Virus record (IMG/VR): IMGVR_UViG_3300010938_000012
Span: 1-64,000 of that record
DNA length: 64,000 nt
Origin: a virus
Reading direction: 5' to 3' (one strand)
Positions 51,840-59,865 of the stretch are shown piece by piece. Both the position numbers and the translations under genes were made by a program. Each line of letters begins with the position of its first letter. Position 1 is the first letter of the stretch. A model generated the notes under the pieces. That model saw only the letters and a program-made list of their open reading frames with translations. It was not told the DNA's origin and ran no database searches.

Positions 51840-52694
51840 TCAATAGTTGAAATTCTTGATTTGGAGGTTGGTGTTTAGGAACGCTCCAAAGTCTCTCTTG
51901 TGGTCGAAGTTGAAGTCCATTGCGAACATCAACTCGTCTGTGATTCCGTTGATTTTCTCCTTCCAAATTTGGAAAGCAGAGTAAACTGCGGGGGAAAACA
52001 GGCTGCTGTCGGAGAATCTGGTGTCGAGTTGTCCTGACAGTTCGTTCCAAGACTTCAAAGACGGGTTGTTGAAAAATGTTTGAACGCTTTCGTCCAGAGG
52101 TACGGTGTTGTTAACCTTGCTTTGGTATTCGCCAATCTTCTCCATGATGCGGTCTTTGTAGCGGAGAAGGTTTTTGAGGGCTGTCTCAACCCGTTTGCGT
52201 TGTTCGGCGGAGTTGAGCGCATTCCATTCCGACCCGTTCAAAGTGTCGAGGAATGCGCCGTATGCGTTTGACTCGAACGCCTCGTTCAACGATGCCACAT
52301 ACTTCTCTACCATGTTCTTGTCGAAAGATTGGTCTGCAAGGTCGTTTTCTACTGAAAGGAAAACCTTGCGAACCAAAGCAACCTTGTTGGCAGTGGGCTG
52401 TTCCTCGGAGGGGGCAGCTACAACTTCCGGCCATTTTCGCACACCTTTTGCGATTTCTGTCATGCCGTATTTTATATTGGCGAGGGACAGGTCATAATAT
52501 TTGTCCCCAACAGATGTAAGTCCTCTTCTTACACTCTGTTTTAAAGCATTCCATTGTGAGATGGACAGTACATACTCTTGTCGGTTTACGTCCGACCCTT
52601 CGAGGAGCGCGTAAGCAGCATCAAGGTCGTTTGCTGCGAGGAGATCTTCAAACTGTTGCATAATGGTCTGTAAGTTATTGGGCGACGTATTCAA
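51840..52694 (-). CDS. Hypothetical helical protein, 284 aa
   Basis: Helical throughout (QQFEDLLAANDLDAAYALLE, YKDRIMEKIGEYQSKVNN). It overlaps the end of the secreted-protein gene by 20 nt; ATG 52661 is an alternative start. No recognised family. The length and helical content are like a structural or scaffold protein. Confidence 0.65.
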   Translation of the reverse strand: MNTSPNNLQTIMQQFEDLLAANDLDAAYALLEGSDVNRQEYVLSISQWNALKQSVRRGLTSVGDKYYDLSLANIKYGMTEIAKGVRKWPEVVAAPSEEQPTANKVALVRKVFLSVENDLADQSFDKNMVEKYVASLNEAFESNAYGAFLDTLNGSEWNALNSAEQRKRVETALKNLLRYKDRIMEKIGEYQSKVNNTVPLDESVQTFFNNPSLKSWNELSGQLDTRFSDSSLFSPAVYSAFQIWKEKINGITDELMFAMDFNFDHKRDFGAFLNTNLQIKNFNY

Positions 52695-53301
52695 ATTGAT
52701 ATTGACAACCTGCCGGCAAGTAATAAGCGTATGCGCGGCAAAATTCCGGGTATCTTTGTTTCAATAGAACAGTCGCCTCTCTTGCTTCTGACTTGCCTGT
52801 GTACTTTCCGTAGTGGACTACCCAGTAGTCCTTAATCTCTTGTGCGTTGTTTTGTGCCATTGCCCCATCTGGGAGCTTTGATACAAGACACCCGGCTGGC
52901 CGAGAGTTCGGGGGATATACCATTAGCTCCATTCGCACTGTCCAATACCCCTCGGTCGGAGCAGCGCTTGCGACGTACACCCTCTTTTGACTTGCTACGA
53001 CCGTGTCGCGCGACAACTCCCTTACCTGTGCAGAACAGTTGTCCGGGTCAATGAGGGTTTCTACGACGACCCTTATCTGTTTTTTAATTTCCAGATACTC
53101 CGGTGTTGCAGAGATTGTTGGCCGCTTCTCCGTCCCGTAGTATGGTAGGGCATCGCAGGGGTCTGGCGCGAGCGGAATGTTGAAAGAATGCTCTGCCGGG
53201 ATTGGGACTCTTTCTGTGATCGCCCCACAGGGAGCAGATGTCTGTTGTGCTGAAAGCAAGGTGCTGCTAAACAGCAATAAAATCGTCAGCGGTTTGTTCA
53301 T
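52675..53301 (-). CDS. Secreted protein with SPOR-like C-terminus, 208 aa
   Basis: A signal peptide is visible (KPLTILLLFSSTLLSAQQ). Four or more Cys follow. The end YWVVHYGKYTGKSEAREATV has the SPOR-domain strand-helix pattern, which binds denuded peptidoglycan. A periplasmic wall-associated role during lysis or superinfection exclusion is possible. Confidence 0.65.
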   Translation of the reverse strand: MNKPLTILLLFSSTLLSAQQTSAPCGAITERVPIPAEHSFNIPLAPDPCDALPYYGTEKRPTISATPEYLEIKKQIRVVVETLIDPDNCSAQVRELSRDTVVASQKRVYVASAAPTEGYWTVRMELMVYPPNSRPAGCLVSKLPDGAMAQNNAQEIKDYWVVHYGKYTGKSEAREATVLLKQRYPEFCRAYAYYLPAGCQYQFEYVAQ

Positions 53302-53521
53302 TTTTCTTGAACACGTTGTAAACTGTTTTACCTTTTTGTGGGATGTTGTTTATGCTGTGGATTGTTCCCCTTCCGATAAAAGTATGCCCGTGATAAACAT
53401 CGGATGTTTCTGATATCAGGTCATACTCGACAATCCTGCCATCTTCGAGCAGTGCTTTGCGGGATGTTATTTTAACACGGCCCCATTCCCACAGAAGGCC
53501 TTTTTCATCTTTGTGAATCAT
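53267..53521 (-). CDS. Small beta-barrel-like protein, 84 aa
   Basis: Beta-rich (LLWEWGRVKITSRKALLEDG, YHGHTFIGRGTIHSI). It overlaps the start of the secreted-protein gene by 35 nt. No family recognised. Confidence 0.6.
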   Translation of the reverse strand: MIHKDEKGLLWEWGRVKITSRKALLEDGRIVEYDLISETSDVYHGHTFIGRGTIHSINNIPQKGKTVYNVFKKNEQTADDFIAV

Positions 53522-53674
53522 ATTGTGAGTGCTTTTTTAAGTGAAAATTAAAGTGTTAGTACCGGTGGTGCTATTTAGGCCGCGACAACAAACCACATTG
53601 GGGGTTTTCGTGAGCGCCTGCCGTATGCGCTGTTGTAAACAGGTGGGCTCAAGTCCAAAAGTCAGTTGTCACTG

Positions 53675-53926
53675 TCATCTGAATATAGGGTGAATTTTTG
53701 AAAAAAGGTCGTATGCGATACAACCTCTCCAATTCTCTTTTATCCAACTGTCGCCCGTGAGTTTTATGTGCACGAAACGCTCTACATGGGAAAGCGAACA
53801 ATATCCGCCAAAGAACCACCAGTGAACAACTACCAAAGCAATACCAATGTTGCCAGTAAGGTTCATAAACGTTACAGCAATTGTCCAGTGCAGTGCCAGC
53901 GTAAAAGCGTACAAAAGGTATCTCAT
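53675..53926 (-). CDS. Membrane protein, 83 aa
   Basis: Two hydrophobic helices (LLYAFTLALHWTIAVTF and IGIALVVVHWWFFGGY), then a His- and Trp-containing tail. The 150 nt upstream up to 53522 show no gene. Confidence 0.55.
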   Translation of the reverse strand: MRYLLYAFTLALHWTIAVTFMNLTGNIGIALVVVHWWFFGGYCSLSHVERFVHIKLTGDSWIKENWRGCIAYDLFSKIHPIFR

Positions 53927-54086
53927 ATATTGTTAAATCTATTTTAGTTCAGAGGGGATAGGCACATTGTGAGCGCGGTGTCAAGTCGTGCCCCGTGTCT
54001 GTTGCCCTTCGTCTGAATAGGCAACGTCATATACCCTGCCCTTTCTGTTTAGAAAAGGGCGAAAGACTAAACCTCGGTTGCCTTTT

Positions 54087-54264
54087 CTAAAGTTTTGTTG
54101 TCAGTGTTGCGTACATTACCCAAATCAAAAACAGTGTGTATAGCGCATCAAAGACCCCATCAGTCCAATCTGTCCTTCTTTTGGGCGGTTCTGTGCCATC
54201 CAGTTCGCAATGGTTGTTCTAACGATCTGAGTTGCCGCAAATACAATTACAGCATAAGTATCAT
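54087..54264 (-). pseudogene. Small membrane protein with two frameshifts
   Basis: From ATG 54264 the frames AVIVFAATQIVRTTIANWMA and WTDGVFDALYTLFLIWVMYA need one-base shifts at both ends to form a single protein ending at TAG 54087. Both parts are hydrophobic and fit one membrane protein. Confidence 0.5.
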
Positions 54265-54268
54265 GTCT

Positions 54269-54517
54269 TTATTTTTTCTTGAAGGTGTATTCGTTGAGGT
54301 TCGGTTCGCACGAGTCGAAGTAGAATCCCTCATCAAATAGAAGCCTGTTTATTTTCTGCATAGACGATTTATACGCGCCCCCTTCGTATCTAATGGTTAC
54401 TTCGGTGATGCCTATGTCTTCCCGAAAAACCGCCGAATGGCCAGAAGTGGCGCTGACAAACACGCGACAGTTGTTGGTGTTTTGATGGGACAGTATCTTT
54501 AAGATAATGTTAGTCAT
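54269..54517 (-). CDS. Hypothetical protein, 82 aa
   Basis: Contains CRVFVSATSGHSAVFREDIG and EVTIRYEGGAYKSSMQKINR. Looks like a small alpha/beta protein with a surface-exposed loop. Its ATG overlaps the upstream stop as ATGA. No family recognised. Confidence 0.6.
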   Translation of the reverse strand: MTNIILKILSHQNTNNCRVFVSATSGHSAVFREDIGITEVTIRYEGGAYKSSMQKINRLLFDEGFYFDSCEPNLNEYTFKKK

Positions 54518-54637
54518 TGCTTTAAGTTTGCCATGAGGTTGTTGTTACAAAGGTTCTCAAACCACTTCTCACATTCCAGTATGGTGTGGCAATATTTTAC
54601 CTCGACAGATTCTTGCTTAGGCTGTATCTGGGACATG
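54515..54637 (-). CDS. Small protein, 40 aa
   Basis: MSQIQPKQESVEVKYCHTIL followed by a Cys/Trp segment (ECEKWFENLCNN). Stops where the next gene begins. Length and ATGA junction support translation. Confidence 0.5.
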
Positions 54638-54739
54638 TGGTATGTGTTTAATGGGTGCCATAGAAAGGACTTTTTGGGCAAAAAAATTGTCCGCGAGTAG
54701 AGAACAGGTATTAGCGGGGAGCGCAGGACGCAAAAACAC

Positions 54740-54860
54740 GCAAAATGACCCTAAATTAGGGGGGGTCTAACCCCCCTTTGACCCCCGGCACAGCCCCCCC
54801 CCTGTTTTTGACACAATTTGTGTCGGGAAAGTGGGGGTATGGTCGCTTCGCGACGATCGC
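54740..54860. other. Palindrome- and G/C-tract-rich non-coding segment
   Basis: No gene is visible from 54638 to 54871. The segment holds TTAG-G-run / C-run inverted tracts (around 54763-54778), a perfect palindrome GACACAA-T-TTGTGTC (54810-54824) and a hairpin GTCGC-TTC-GCGAC (54842-54854). It could be a terminator cluster, an operator or a replication or recombination site. Confidence 0.5.
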
Positions 54861-54871
54861 GCCCAGCAAGA

Positions 54872-55198
54872 TTACTCGCACCCGCAAGAGTTTGGGTACT
54901 GTGCTTGAAAGAATATCCAGTATTCATCACCATCTGTTTTCCAGCGCGTATCTAAGGCACGAGCCTCGGCTAACCATGCTGTTGTGTCACATGATGACAT
55001 GAATGTTGTGTCTGTTGTGCCATTGTACGACAACACTACAAGGGAACTGTCTGTGGGCGATTTAACGCATACTACACAGGAGTTATTGATTGTGTGCCAG
55101 CACTTGCTGGTCGTTCCTTCGCAAGGTTCGACCTTGTTGCACGACGAACTGGCCCAAATGGCCGTGATGGTGATGGTTGCAATTATTAGTTTTTTCAT
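54872..55198 (-). CDS. Cys-rich lipoprotein, 108 aa
   Basis: Signal peptide with lipobox (ATITITAIWASSSCNK), so likely an outer- or inner-membrane lipoprotein. At least nine more Cys residues follow, suggesting disulfides. A promoter lies directly upstream. Superinfection exclusion or lysis are possible roles. Confidence 0.65.
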   Translation of the reverse strand: MKKLIIATITITAIWASSSCNKVEPCEGTTSKCWHTINNSCVVCVKSPTDSSLVVLSYNGTTDTTFMSSCDTTAWLAEARALDTRWKTDGDEYWIFFQAQYPNSCGCE

Positions 55199-55225
55199 TG
55201 TCAGTGTTTTTTAAATTTTACGGCA

Positions 55226-55257
55226 CAAAGGTACGTACCTCTACAAAACAATGCCAA
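55226..55257 (-). promoter_or_regulatory. Bacteroidota-type promoter
   Basis: Minus strand TTG (55255-55257), 21-nt spacer, TACCTTTG (55226-55233), followed by TGCCG. It is 28 nt before the lipoprotein ATG. Confidence 0.65.
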
Positions 55258-55285
55258 AAAATTAACAACCGTTAACATATTATTA

Positions 55286-55369
55286 TCAATCGCCTGTCTC
55301 GATAGAGGTAAACACGAAGATGGCTGTAAGCTCGCCAGTGGCGCAAATAATCTTCTGTGCGGTATTCAT
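55286..55369 (-). CDS. Micro-protein, 27 aa
   Basis: MNTAQKIICATGELTAIFVF ending TSIETGD. Its ATG overlaps the stop of the 55366 gene as ATGA. It is hydrophobic in the middle and may sit in the membrane. Confidence 0.5.
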   Translation of the reverse strand: MNTAQKIICATGELTAIFVFTSIETGD

Positions 55370-55581
55370 TGTTGTTGAGTTCCTATTTGTATTTCGTCCA
55401 GAACCTTCACACGGTCGATCAGGTCTGTGATCGCCGCAGGCGATAGCAAGTCAGCAAGGTAGTCGAGCGGCATCCACAGACAGCCTTCAAAATCCTCCTC
55501 GAAGGCCGCCATCGGGAAAGGTTCGTCACAGTATTTTAACAACCAACTTACGAACGCAGGTATTGATACAAACTCTCTCAT
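55366..55581 (-). CDS. Hypothetical acidic protein, 71 aa
   Basis: Starts MREFVSIPAFVSWLLKYCDE at ATG 55581. Contains AFEEDFEGCLWMPLDYLADL. No family recognised. An upstream extension of the frame is probably not translated. Confidence 0.6.
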   Translation of the reverse strand: MREFVSIPAFVSWLLKYCDEPFPMAAFEEDFEGCLWMPLDYLADLLSPAAITDLIDRVKVLDEIQIGTQQQ

Positions 55582-55665
55582 TGCTTGGGCAGTTGTCGAG
55601 GTACGCCACGGCCAAGGGGTCGAACCTTGATTCCCTTGACGTGCCCCCATTTTTGAAGGTTGCAA

Positions 55666-56136
55666 TTAATAGCTTCGTTTTGCTTCGTAAGACAACGTCC
55701 TTGCCTTGGTGGACTCAAACTTCCACTCTTTGGCGGCACAGTCATACCACACATGACCAAACGGCATACCGTTGGACCCCCCGTCCCAAGAACGGTAGCA
55801 CAGGTACAAAGACCCCCAAAACCTTTCAGGGCTTCCAGAGAAACCAAAGAAAGAGACAACGGCCTCGCGGACAACGGCCTCAAAAATACCGGACTGTCCT
55901 ACGAGGTTGGGGCATACTATAATGGGGCGCTCCTCCGAGAAATCGATAGAAAACTCAACAGAAGTCCCCAATACTTTGTTTATGAAATCGAACATGGGAG
56001 TCCAATCGATGAACAAATATTCCGTGTTGTTCTCGTGGAACTTTTTGTACCCCAATTCTTCGCACTTCGAGACATCAGTCCCAGCGGGAAAAGTAACCAC
56101 ACTTGATGTGGCCTTGTTGAACATATTAATTTTCAT
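55666..56136 (-). CDS. Hypothetical protein, 156 aa
   Basis: Start ATG 56136 is 18 nt after the promoter box. The core KCEELGYKKFHENNTEYLFI and RSWDGGSNGMPFGHVWYDCA suggests an alpha/beta fold. No named family. The 55582-55665 gap downstream holds no clear gene. Confidence 0.6.
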   Translation of the reverse strand: MKINMFNKATSSVVTFPAGTDVSKCEELGYKKFHENNTEYLFIDWTPMFDFINKVLGTSVEFSIDFSEERPIIVCPNLVGQSGIFEAVVREAVVSFFGFSGSPERFWGSLYLCYRSWDGGSNGMPFGHVWYDCAAKEWKFESTKARTLSYEAKRSY

Positions 56137-56153
56137 GTAATTGTTGTTTGGCA

Positions 56154-56184
56154 CAAAGGTATGGCAGCCCCAAACAATCCACAA
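56154..56184 (-). promoter_or_regulatory. Bacteroidota-type promoter
   Basis: Minus strand TTG (56182-56184), 20-nt spacer, TACCTTTG (56154-56161), then TGCC. The remaining 56185-56539 stretch shows no convincing gene; it holds short inverted repeats such as CTTTG-CGAAA-CAAAG. Confidence 0.65.
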
Positions 56185-56539
56185 GCCCGTTAACATTTTA
56201 TTGTGGATTTTAACAGCGGTAAACTTTTTGTTTCAAAAGACTGTCCCCGTGAAACGGATTGTTTCAACGCTATTATTCGCAGGAAAATTACATTCTGCGA
56301 AGGAGGGGCGCATTATACGTACTGAACTCTCAAAAAAACTTGTGTTGGCCGTATTTTCACGAATCTTTTTTAGTTACAAAGCACAATCGCTGTTCAAAGC
56401 GCTTTGTTTCGCAAAGTAACCACACTGGCTGTTTATGTTCGCTCACATCTGGGTCATTTGCTTCCCAGCAGGACACTCCCCGACATCCGTACAGCGAGTT
56501 GTCCCTCTGTGGCAATGTCTGACAACATTTTGGCGGGGT

Positions 56540-57085
56540 TCACTTGTCTAGTTCTGTTAGGTTGTACCGTTTTATTATGTCCAACGGCTGTCTTGGGTCG
56601 CACAGGTTGTAGTTTGACAGCAGTTGTACCCATTGTTCCGTGTCGAGGTTTGACGTTTCGTGGCTGATGGTCGATACGGTTTTTGAGAAGTCTCTGAAAC
56701 TTTCCCATGCCGTACCGTACTTTTTGATGGGCAATTCTCCCCTATATTCTATTGCTTGACCTTCCCACCCTTCGTCTGGTTGTAGTTTGAACAGGTTGTG
56801 GTGGCTTGGGTGGTCGTACCATTCGGAGTTGCTCGCTGCAACGGACAGGATGACCGATGCCGGTATCTTGAATTTCTTTGATTCAGATACTGCGATCGGC
56901 GCGAACCTTTTGATAAACTGTTCGCGCCATTCGCTGTCTGTCAACTGTACTGTGTTTGGCGGCGCCGTGTTTACCTTTACATTTGGCTCAGGTTGGGCTT
57001 TCTCTGTTTTGGGCATGTCCCACAGCATGAGAGATATTCCCAGCGACAGGAGGGACATTAGGAGTATCTTTGCTTTGTTTGACAT
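56540..57085 (-). CDS. Membrane-anchored glucosaminidase / FlgJ-type muramidase-like protein
   Basis: An N-terminal anchor (ILLMSLLSLGISLMLW) is followed by a Pro-rich linker and a lysozyme-like fold: RFAPIAVSESKKFKIPASVI and NLFKLQPDEGWEGQAIEYRG fit the glucosaminidase/FlgJ family (Glu in the first helix, substrate loops later). It may act as a second lysis enzyme or in DNA entry. Confidence 0.65.
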   Translation of the reverse strand: MSNKAKILLMSLLSLGISLMLWDMPKTEKAQPEPNVKVNTAPPNTVQLTDSEWREQFIKRFAPIAVSESKKFKIPASVILSVAASNSEWYDHPSHHNLFKLQPDEGWEGQAIEYRGELPIKKYGTAWESFRDFSKTVSTISHETSNLDTEQWVQLLSNYNLCDPRQPLDIIKRYNLTELDK

Positions 57086-57093
57086 GTCTCTGT

Positions 57094-57213
57094 TTAGCGG
57101 GCGATTTGAGTATCGGGGGTTGTCGTTTCCTTTTTTTGCTGTCTGGCACAGAACAGCAAACCCATGCCTGTTATAAAACAGGCCAGCAACATTATTTTAA
57201 GTTTATTGCTCAT
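57094..57213 (-). CDS. Small membrane/lipoprotein-like protein, 39 aa
   Basis: MSNKLKIMLLACFITGMGLL then FCARQQKK. It shares its first residues with the glucosaminidase-like protein (MSNKAKILLM), hinting at a duplicated N-terminal anchor or a remnant. Confidence 0.55.
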   Translation of the reverse strand: MSNKLKIMLLACFITGMGLLFCARQQKKETTTPDTQIAR

Positions 57214-57304
57214 AGTCTTTACGTTTGTTCCAATGGACGACCCATTTGGTGGGACATGGTTGTCTATCATCATCGTTCCAATGTCCTTTTGGGCAATATG
57301 GAAT
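57203..57304 (-). CDS. Possible small Cys/Trp protein without standard start
   Basis: Frame from ATT 57304 reads IPYCPKGHWNDDDRQPCPTK, then WVVHWNKRKD. Two CP pairs suggest metal binding. No ATG precedes it, so the start is unclear. It overlaps the next ATG by 11 nt. Confidence 0.35.
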   Translation of the reverse strand: MPYCPKGHWNDDDRQPCPTKWVVHWNKRKDYEQ

Positions 57305-57309
57305 GACTT

Positions 57310-57469
57310 TTAGTTGAGATGGGACAGCGTTGCCTCTGTAACAAGGACGAACCTTGGGGTGTCAATGCCCTTAGAATCTTTAAGATAGTTGAGGTATCTC
57401 TTCGCTGTCTGCTGTGGGCACTGTTGCCGGTGTCTGGCGCACCCTTACTGTGGTAAAAAACTCGCTCAT
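57310..57469 (-). pseudogene. Small conserved gene with one frameshift
   Basis: ATG 57469 gives MSEFFTTVRVRQTPATV, then a one-base shift in GTGCCCACAG leads to QQTAKRYLNYLKDSKGIDTP and ends at TAA 57310. The second half looks conserved. ATGA overlap with the upstream gene supports the start. Confidence 0.6.
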
Positions 57470-57681
57470 AAGTTAAAAACGGGCTCGTCAGCGCCTGTTT
57501 CGTAGTTAGAGGTTAGCCTGCCCTCGGCGAACCCTTTGTAAATGTTCTCCATCTGCTCTCTAAACCAGTCCATTTCCTCGGCATCGCAGTGCTGTTCGTC
57601 GAAAGGGCTGTCAACTGTGTAGGTGCGGGGCGATATTCCCGCACTTGGGTCTCCTTGGTCGGTGATGTGCAACTTGATCAT
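57466..57681 (-). CDS. Hypothetical acidic protein, 71 aa
   Basis: I use ATG 57681 (MIKLHITDQGDPSAG). Contains EEMDWFREQMENIYKGFAEG. No family recognised. The longer ORF start would not have a leader. Confidence 0.6.
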   Translation of the reverse strand: MIKLHITDQGDPSAGISPRTYTVDSPFDEQHCDAEEMDWFREQMENIYKGFAEGRLTSNYETGADEPVFNL

Positions 57682-57731
57682 GGTTTGTATTTTTTTGAGT
57701 TGAGCATATTGTCTGATAGGGCAAAGTTTGC

Positions 57732-57821
57732 TTATGGCGCTATTGCCCAATCGTCGTCTTTTGGCCTATCTTATGGGCTTTTGTGCGCCTTTACGTTCTT
57801 TAGGCCGAACCTTTCTGTCAA
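57732..57821 (-). pseudogene. Micro-gene with an in-frame TAA
   Basis: From TTG 57821 the frame reads LTERFGLKNVKAHKSP, TAA (57771-57773), then DRPKDDDWAIAP and TAA 57732. Both parts look like one short protein. A 10-base C run lies just upstream at about 57830-57840, so nearby sequence may also be unreliable. Confidence 0.4.
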
Positions 57822-58134
57822 ATAACCCCGCCCCCCCCCCACAGGATGCCGTCAGAATCAAATTAACGGGCACAGAATCAATTCTATTTGCCCAGCAGCC
57901 CAAACTCTTCGTATAAGCCCAAAAGTTCTCTGTGGGATCGTTGCGGGCTATCTCAAGCCACATATCAATCCAAGCCTTATTGAGGGCGTATTCTTGCGTT
58001 TTACAGCCTTTTGGCGGTATTGGCACGTTCTCGGCTTTGGCGTGTTCAAAGTTTTTCCGCCTATGTTCTCTAACGGCAGGAAACCTTTCAGGGCTTGCTG
58101 CGCAGCGCTTGTGCCGCCCTTTATAATCATCAAA
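57766..58134 (-). CDS. Conserved frame without a start, possibly fused to the gene above by a frameshift
   Basis: The frame reads FDDYKGRHKRCAASPERFPA and AWIDMWLEIARNDPTENFWA. No start codon opens it. If one G of AAGG at the end of the 58130 gene is removed, the two join as VRK-FDDYKG. The 3' end is uncertain because of a long C run at about 57830-57840. Confidence 0.5.
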   Translation of the reverse strand, partial: FDDYKGRHKRCAASPERFPAVREHRRKNFEHAKAENVPIPPKGCKTQEYALNKAWIDMWLEIARNDPTENFWAYTKSLGCWANRIDSVPVNLILTASCGGGAGLFDRKVRPKERKGAQKPIR

Positions 58135-58258
58135 CCTTCCTGACAGTAACCATACGCTCTAATGCAAACGGGAAAGTTGTGCCAGCAGGTAAATTCCGCC
58201 CGTACACTGTGCCCGTGCAATCAAGGTCAATCCTCCAAGTTTTAATAACCGCCCCCAT
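58130..58258 (-). CDS. Small protein, 42 aa, likely N-terminal half of a frameshifted gene
   Basis: ATG 58258 gives MGAVIKTWRIDLDCTGTVYG, ending RMVTVRKV at TGA 58130. Its ATG overlaps the upstream gene end. See the 57766 frame for the probable continuation. Confidence 0.5.
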   Translation of the reverse strand: MGAVIKTWRIDLDCTGTVYGRNLPAGTTFPFALERMVTVRKV

Positions 58259-58589
58259 CGTCAAGGACACCATAATCTTCAAGTTCCTCCGGGTCTTCTA
58301 CTTCAGATAGGCCGAGGTTCACGAGTGCTTCGGGAGATAGGTCTTCGAGAAACCCCTCTTCGCCCGTATCTGGGTCGGTGTAAAACATCTCAAGGGCAGT
58401 ACCGTTCATCATTGCTACTTGGTACTCTGAATTGGTGAGAAAGACGTGACCGGAGTTTAAGTTCATCATAATTTCAACCCCGTCATCTTCAAACCCTTCT
58501 GGTAAACCGTCTTCGTTCCAAGCGCGCAGCAGTTCCCCTGCCATCTCGCGCTCTCTGCGCCCAAACTTTGTTAAATCAGTTGTGGTCAT
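58242..58589 (-). CDS. Acidic protein, 115 aa
   Basis: Contains EMAGELLRAWNEDGLPEGFE and many Asp/Glu residues to the end (EDPEELEDYGVLDDGGGY). A DNA-mimic or small regulatory protein is possible, but this is only based on charge. Confidence 0.65.
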   Translation of the reverse strand: MTTTDLTKFGRREREMAGELLRAWNEDGLPEGFEDDGVEIMMNLNSGHVFLTNSEYQVAMMNGTALEMFYTDPDTGEEGFLEDLSPEALVNLGLSEVEDPEELEDYGVLDDGGGY

Positions 58590-58613
58590 TTTAATTGTTG
58601 TTTTTCTCTTGTA

Positions 58614-58842
58614 CTATTTGTTATATCCGTCCCATAACTTGTCCCGCAAGTCACCCCCGTACAAAACGTCTTCTTGATCGCAGAATACAGTTCCGTGCTT
58701 GCGGACATAATCAGTTCGGCCTCTGGGCATGTTCTCAACAATCAGAAAACTGTGACCACATAACCTCAATGTCCAGCTTAATATATCTCCGCCTGTCGTT
58801 TATGTATTTCAACCACATTCCCTCGTATAGTGTTGGAAACAT
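58614..58842 (-). pseudogene. Small conserved gene with one frameshift
   Basis: From ATG 58842 the frame reads MFPTLYEGMWLKYINDRRRY ... LDIEV, then a one-base shift gives GHSFLIVENMPRGRTDYVRK and GGDLRDKLWDGYNK to TAG 58614. Total length 229 nt is not a multiple of three. The ATG follows the stop of the upstream gene without a gap. Confidence 0.6.
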
Positions 58843-59175
58843 TTAGTTGTTCGACTCCCCCGAATAAGGGGATTTTGATTTTAACTTTTTAACGAGTTTG
58901 AATATGGCCTCGTCGTTTTCTTTTACAATTTTCAAGTCTTGGCTGTACACCGGCACCCTTTGCCCATCTTCCCATTGAACTACTGACATCGGTATCTGGA
59001 CACCGAGCATTTGTTCAAGGCCGTAACTGTGCGTCTGCACTTCGATGATACCCACTGTGCCTTTCTCTGGGACTTTGTAGGAATATAGCTCTCCACCATT
59101 CTCTACAGAGAACCTTACCACGTCTCCGACATTGAACCTTCCCATCATGTCATCATCTGCTACTTGTACTGTCAT
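58843..59175 (-). CDS. Small beta-barrel-like protein, 110 aa
   Basis: GRFNVGDVVRFSVENGGELY and PEKGTVGIIEVQTHSYGLEQ look like an SH3 or KOW-type barrel. The end is Ser/Lys-rich and disordered. Role unknown. Confidence 0.65.
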   Translation of the reverse strand: MTVQVADDDMMGRFNVGDVVRFSVENGGELYSYKVPEKGTVGIIEVQTHSYGLEQMLGVQIPMSVVQWEDGQRVPVYSQDLKIVKENDEAIFKLVKKLKSKSPYSGESNN

Positions 59176-59185
59176 GCCATCTCCT

Positions 59186-59500
59186 TTAGTGCGGGTTTCC
59201 TATGGACAGGCTTGCTGGCCCAAGAGTTATTTGAATATAAAACAAACCGAAATGTGCCAACATAAGCAGCACCCCCGCTATGCCAACGTAGCAAGCGAGT
59301 CGGCTATTTTTCCAATATCTTTTCAGCGCATTCAGCATAGCCTGTTTCAACAATTCAAACCAATTATTAAAGTATTTGTACAATTCTCCGCTTCTTTCAT
59401 GTTTGCCACAGTGGTGGAGCATAAAGTCTTTGTAGTTTTGCGCCCTGTCCGCAATCAACATCTGTTTCACCTCTTCGCAAGAAAATCCAACAACTTTCAC
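59186..59500 (-). CDS. Helical protein with C-terminal membrane anchor, 104 aa
   Basis: A helical N-terminal part (KQMLIADRAQNYKDFMLHH) and one transmembrane helix near the end (LACYVGIAGVLLMLAHFGLF). A tail-anchored protein of unknown role. Confidence 0.6.
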   Translation of the reverse strand: MKVVGFSCEEVKQMLIADRAQNYKDFMLHHCGKHERSGELYKYFNNWFELLKQAMLNALKRYWKNSRLACYVGIAGVLLMLAHFGLFYIQITLGPASLSIGNPH

Positions 59501-59865
59501 TGGATGAGCATATAGACCTTTTTGCAGTCCTCTTTGTACCTTAATAATAAATATCTTACTGTTTTGTTTATATTGAATTTCTGCTCTTCTAAATCTAAGC
59601 TAACCCACTCCCCATTTTCATATATTGACAGGGAAATTTCATCAATATTTCTGTCAAGTTCTACTGACTTGACGAAAGTATCCTCCTTCAATTCTATGAT
59701 ATATGTGATCGTAAACGGCAGAGGATATAAAACAACTATATTTGAACCTTCCTTGGCAATCTTACACGGGTCGAACTCGGTGATTGAATAGATGTCACCG
59801 ATAACCTGTGACTGTGCAGGTGTCAGGAAGGCTGCAAAAAGCAGGAGTAAAAGAAATTTCATCAA
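59497..59865 (-). CDS. Secreted protein, 122 aa
   Basis: Signal peptide MMKFLLLLLFAAFLTPAQSQ, cleavage likely after AQS. The mature part is beta-rich (ITYIIELKEDTFVKSVELDR) with two Cys. No family recognised. Confidence 0.65.
   Translation of the reverse strand: MMKFLLLLLFAAFLTPAQSQVIGDIYSITEFDPCKIAKEGSNIVVLYPLPFTITYIIELKEDTFVKSVELDRNIDEISLSIYENGEWVSLDLEEQKFNINKTVRYLLLRYKEDCKKVYMLIQ

Noticed and set aside
55595-55625. Perfect T-arm-like hairpin CAAGG-TTCGACC-CCTTG
   Set aside because: No matching acceptor strand about 55 nt upstream; a chance hairpin.
56141-56419. Plus-strand 92-aa ORF
   Set aside because: Starts inside a minus-strand promoter region and has no supporting neighbour or motif.
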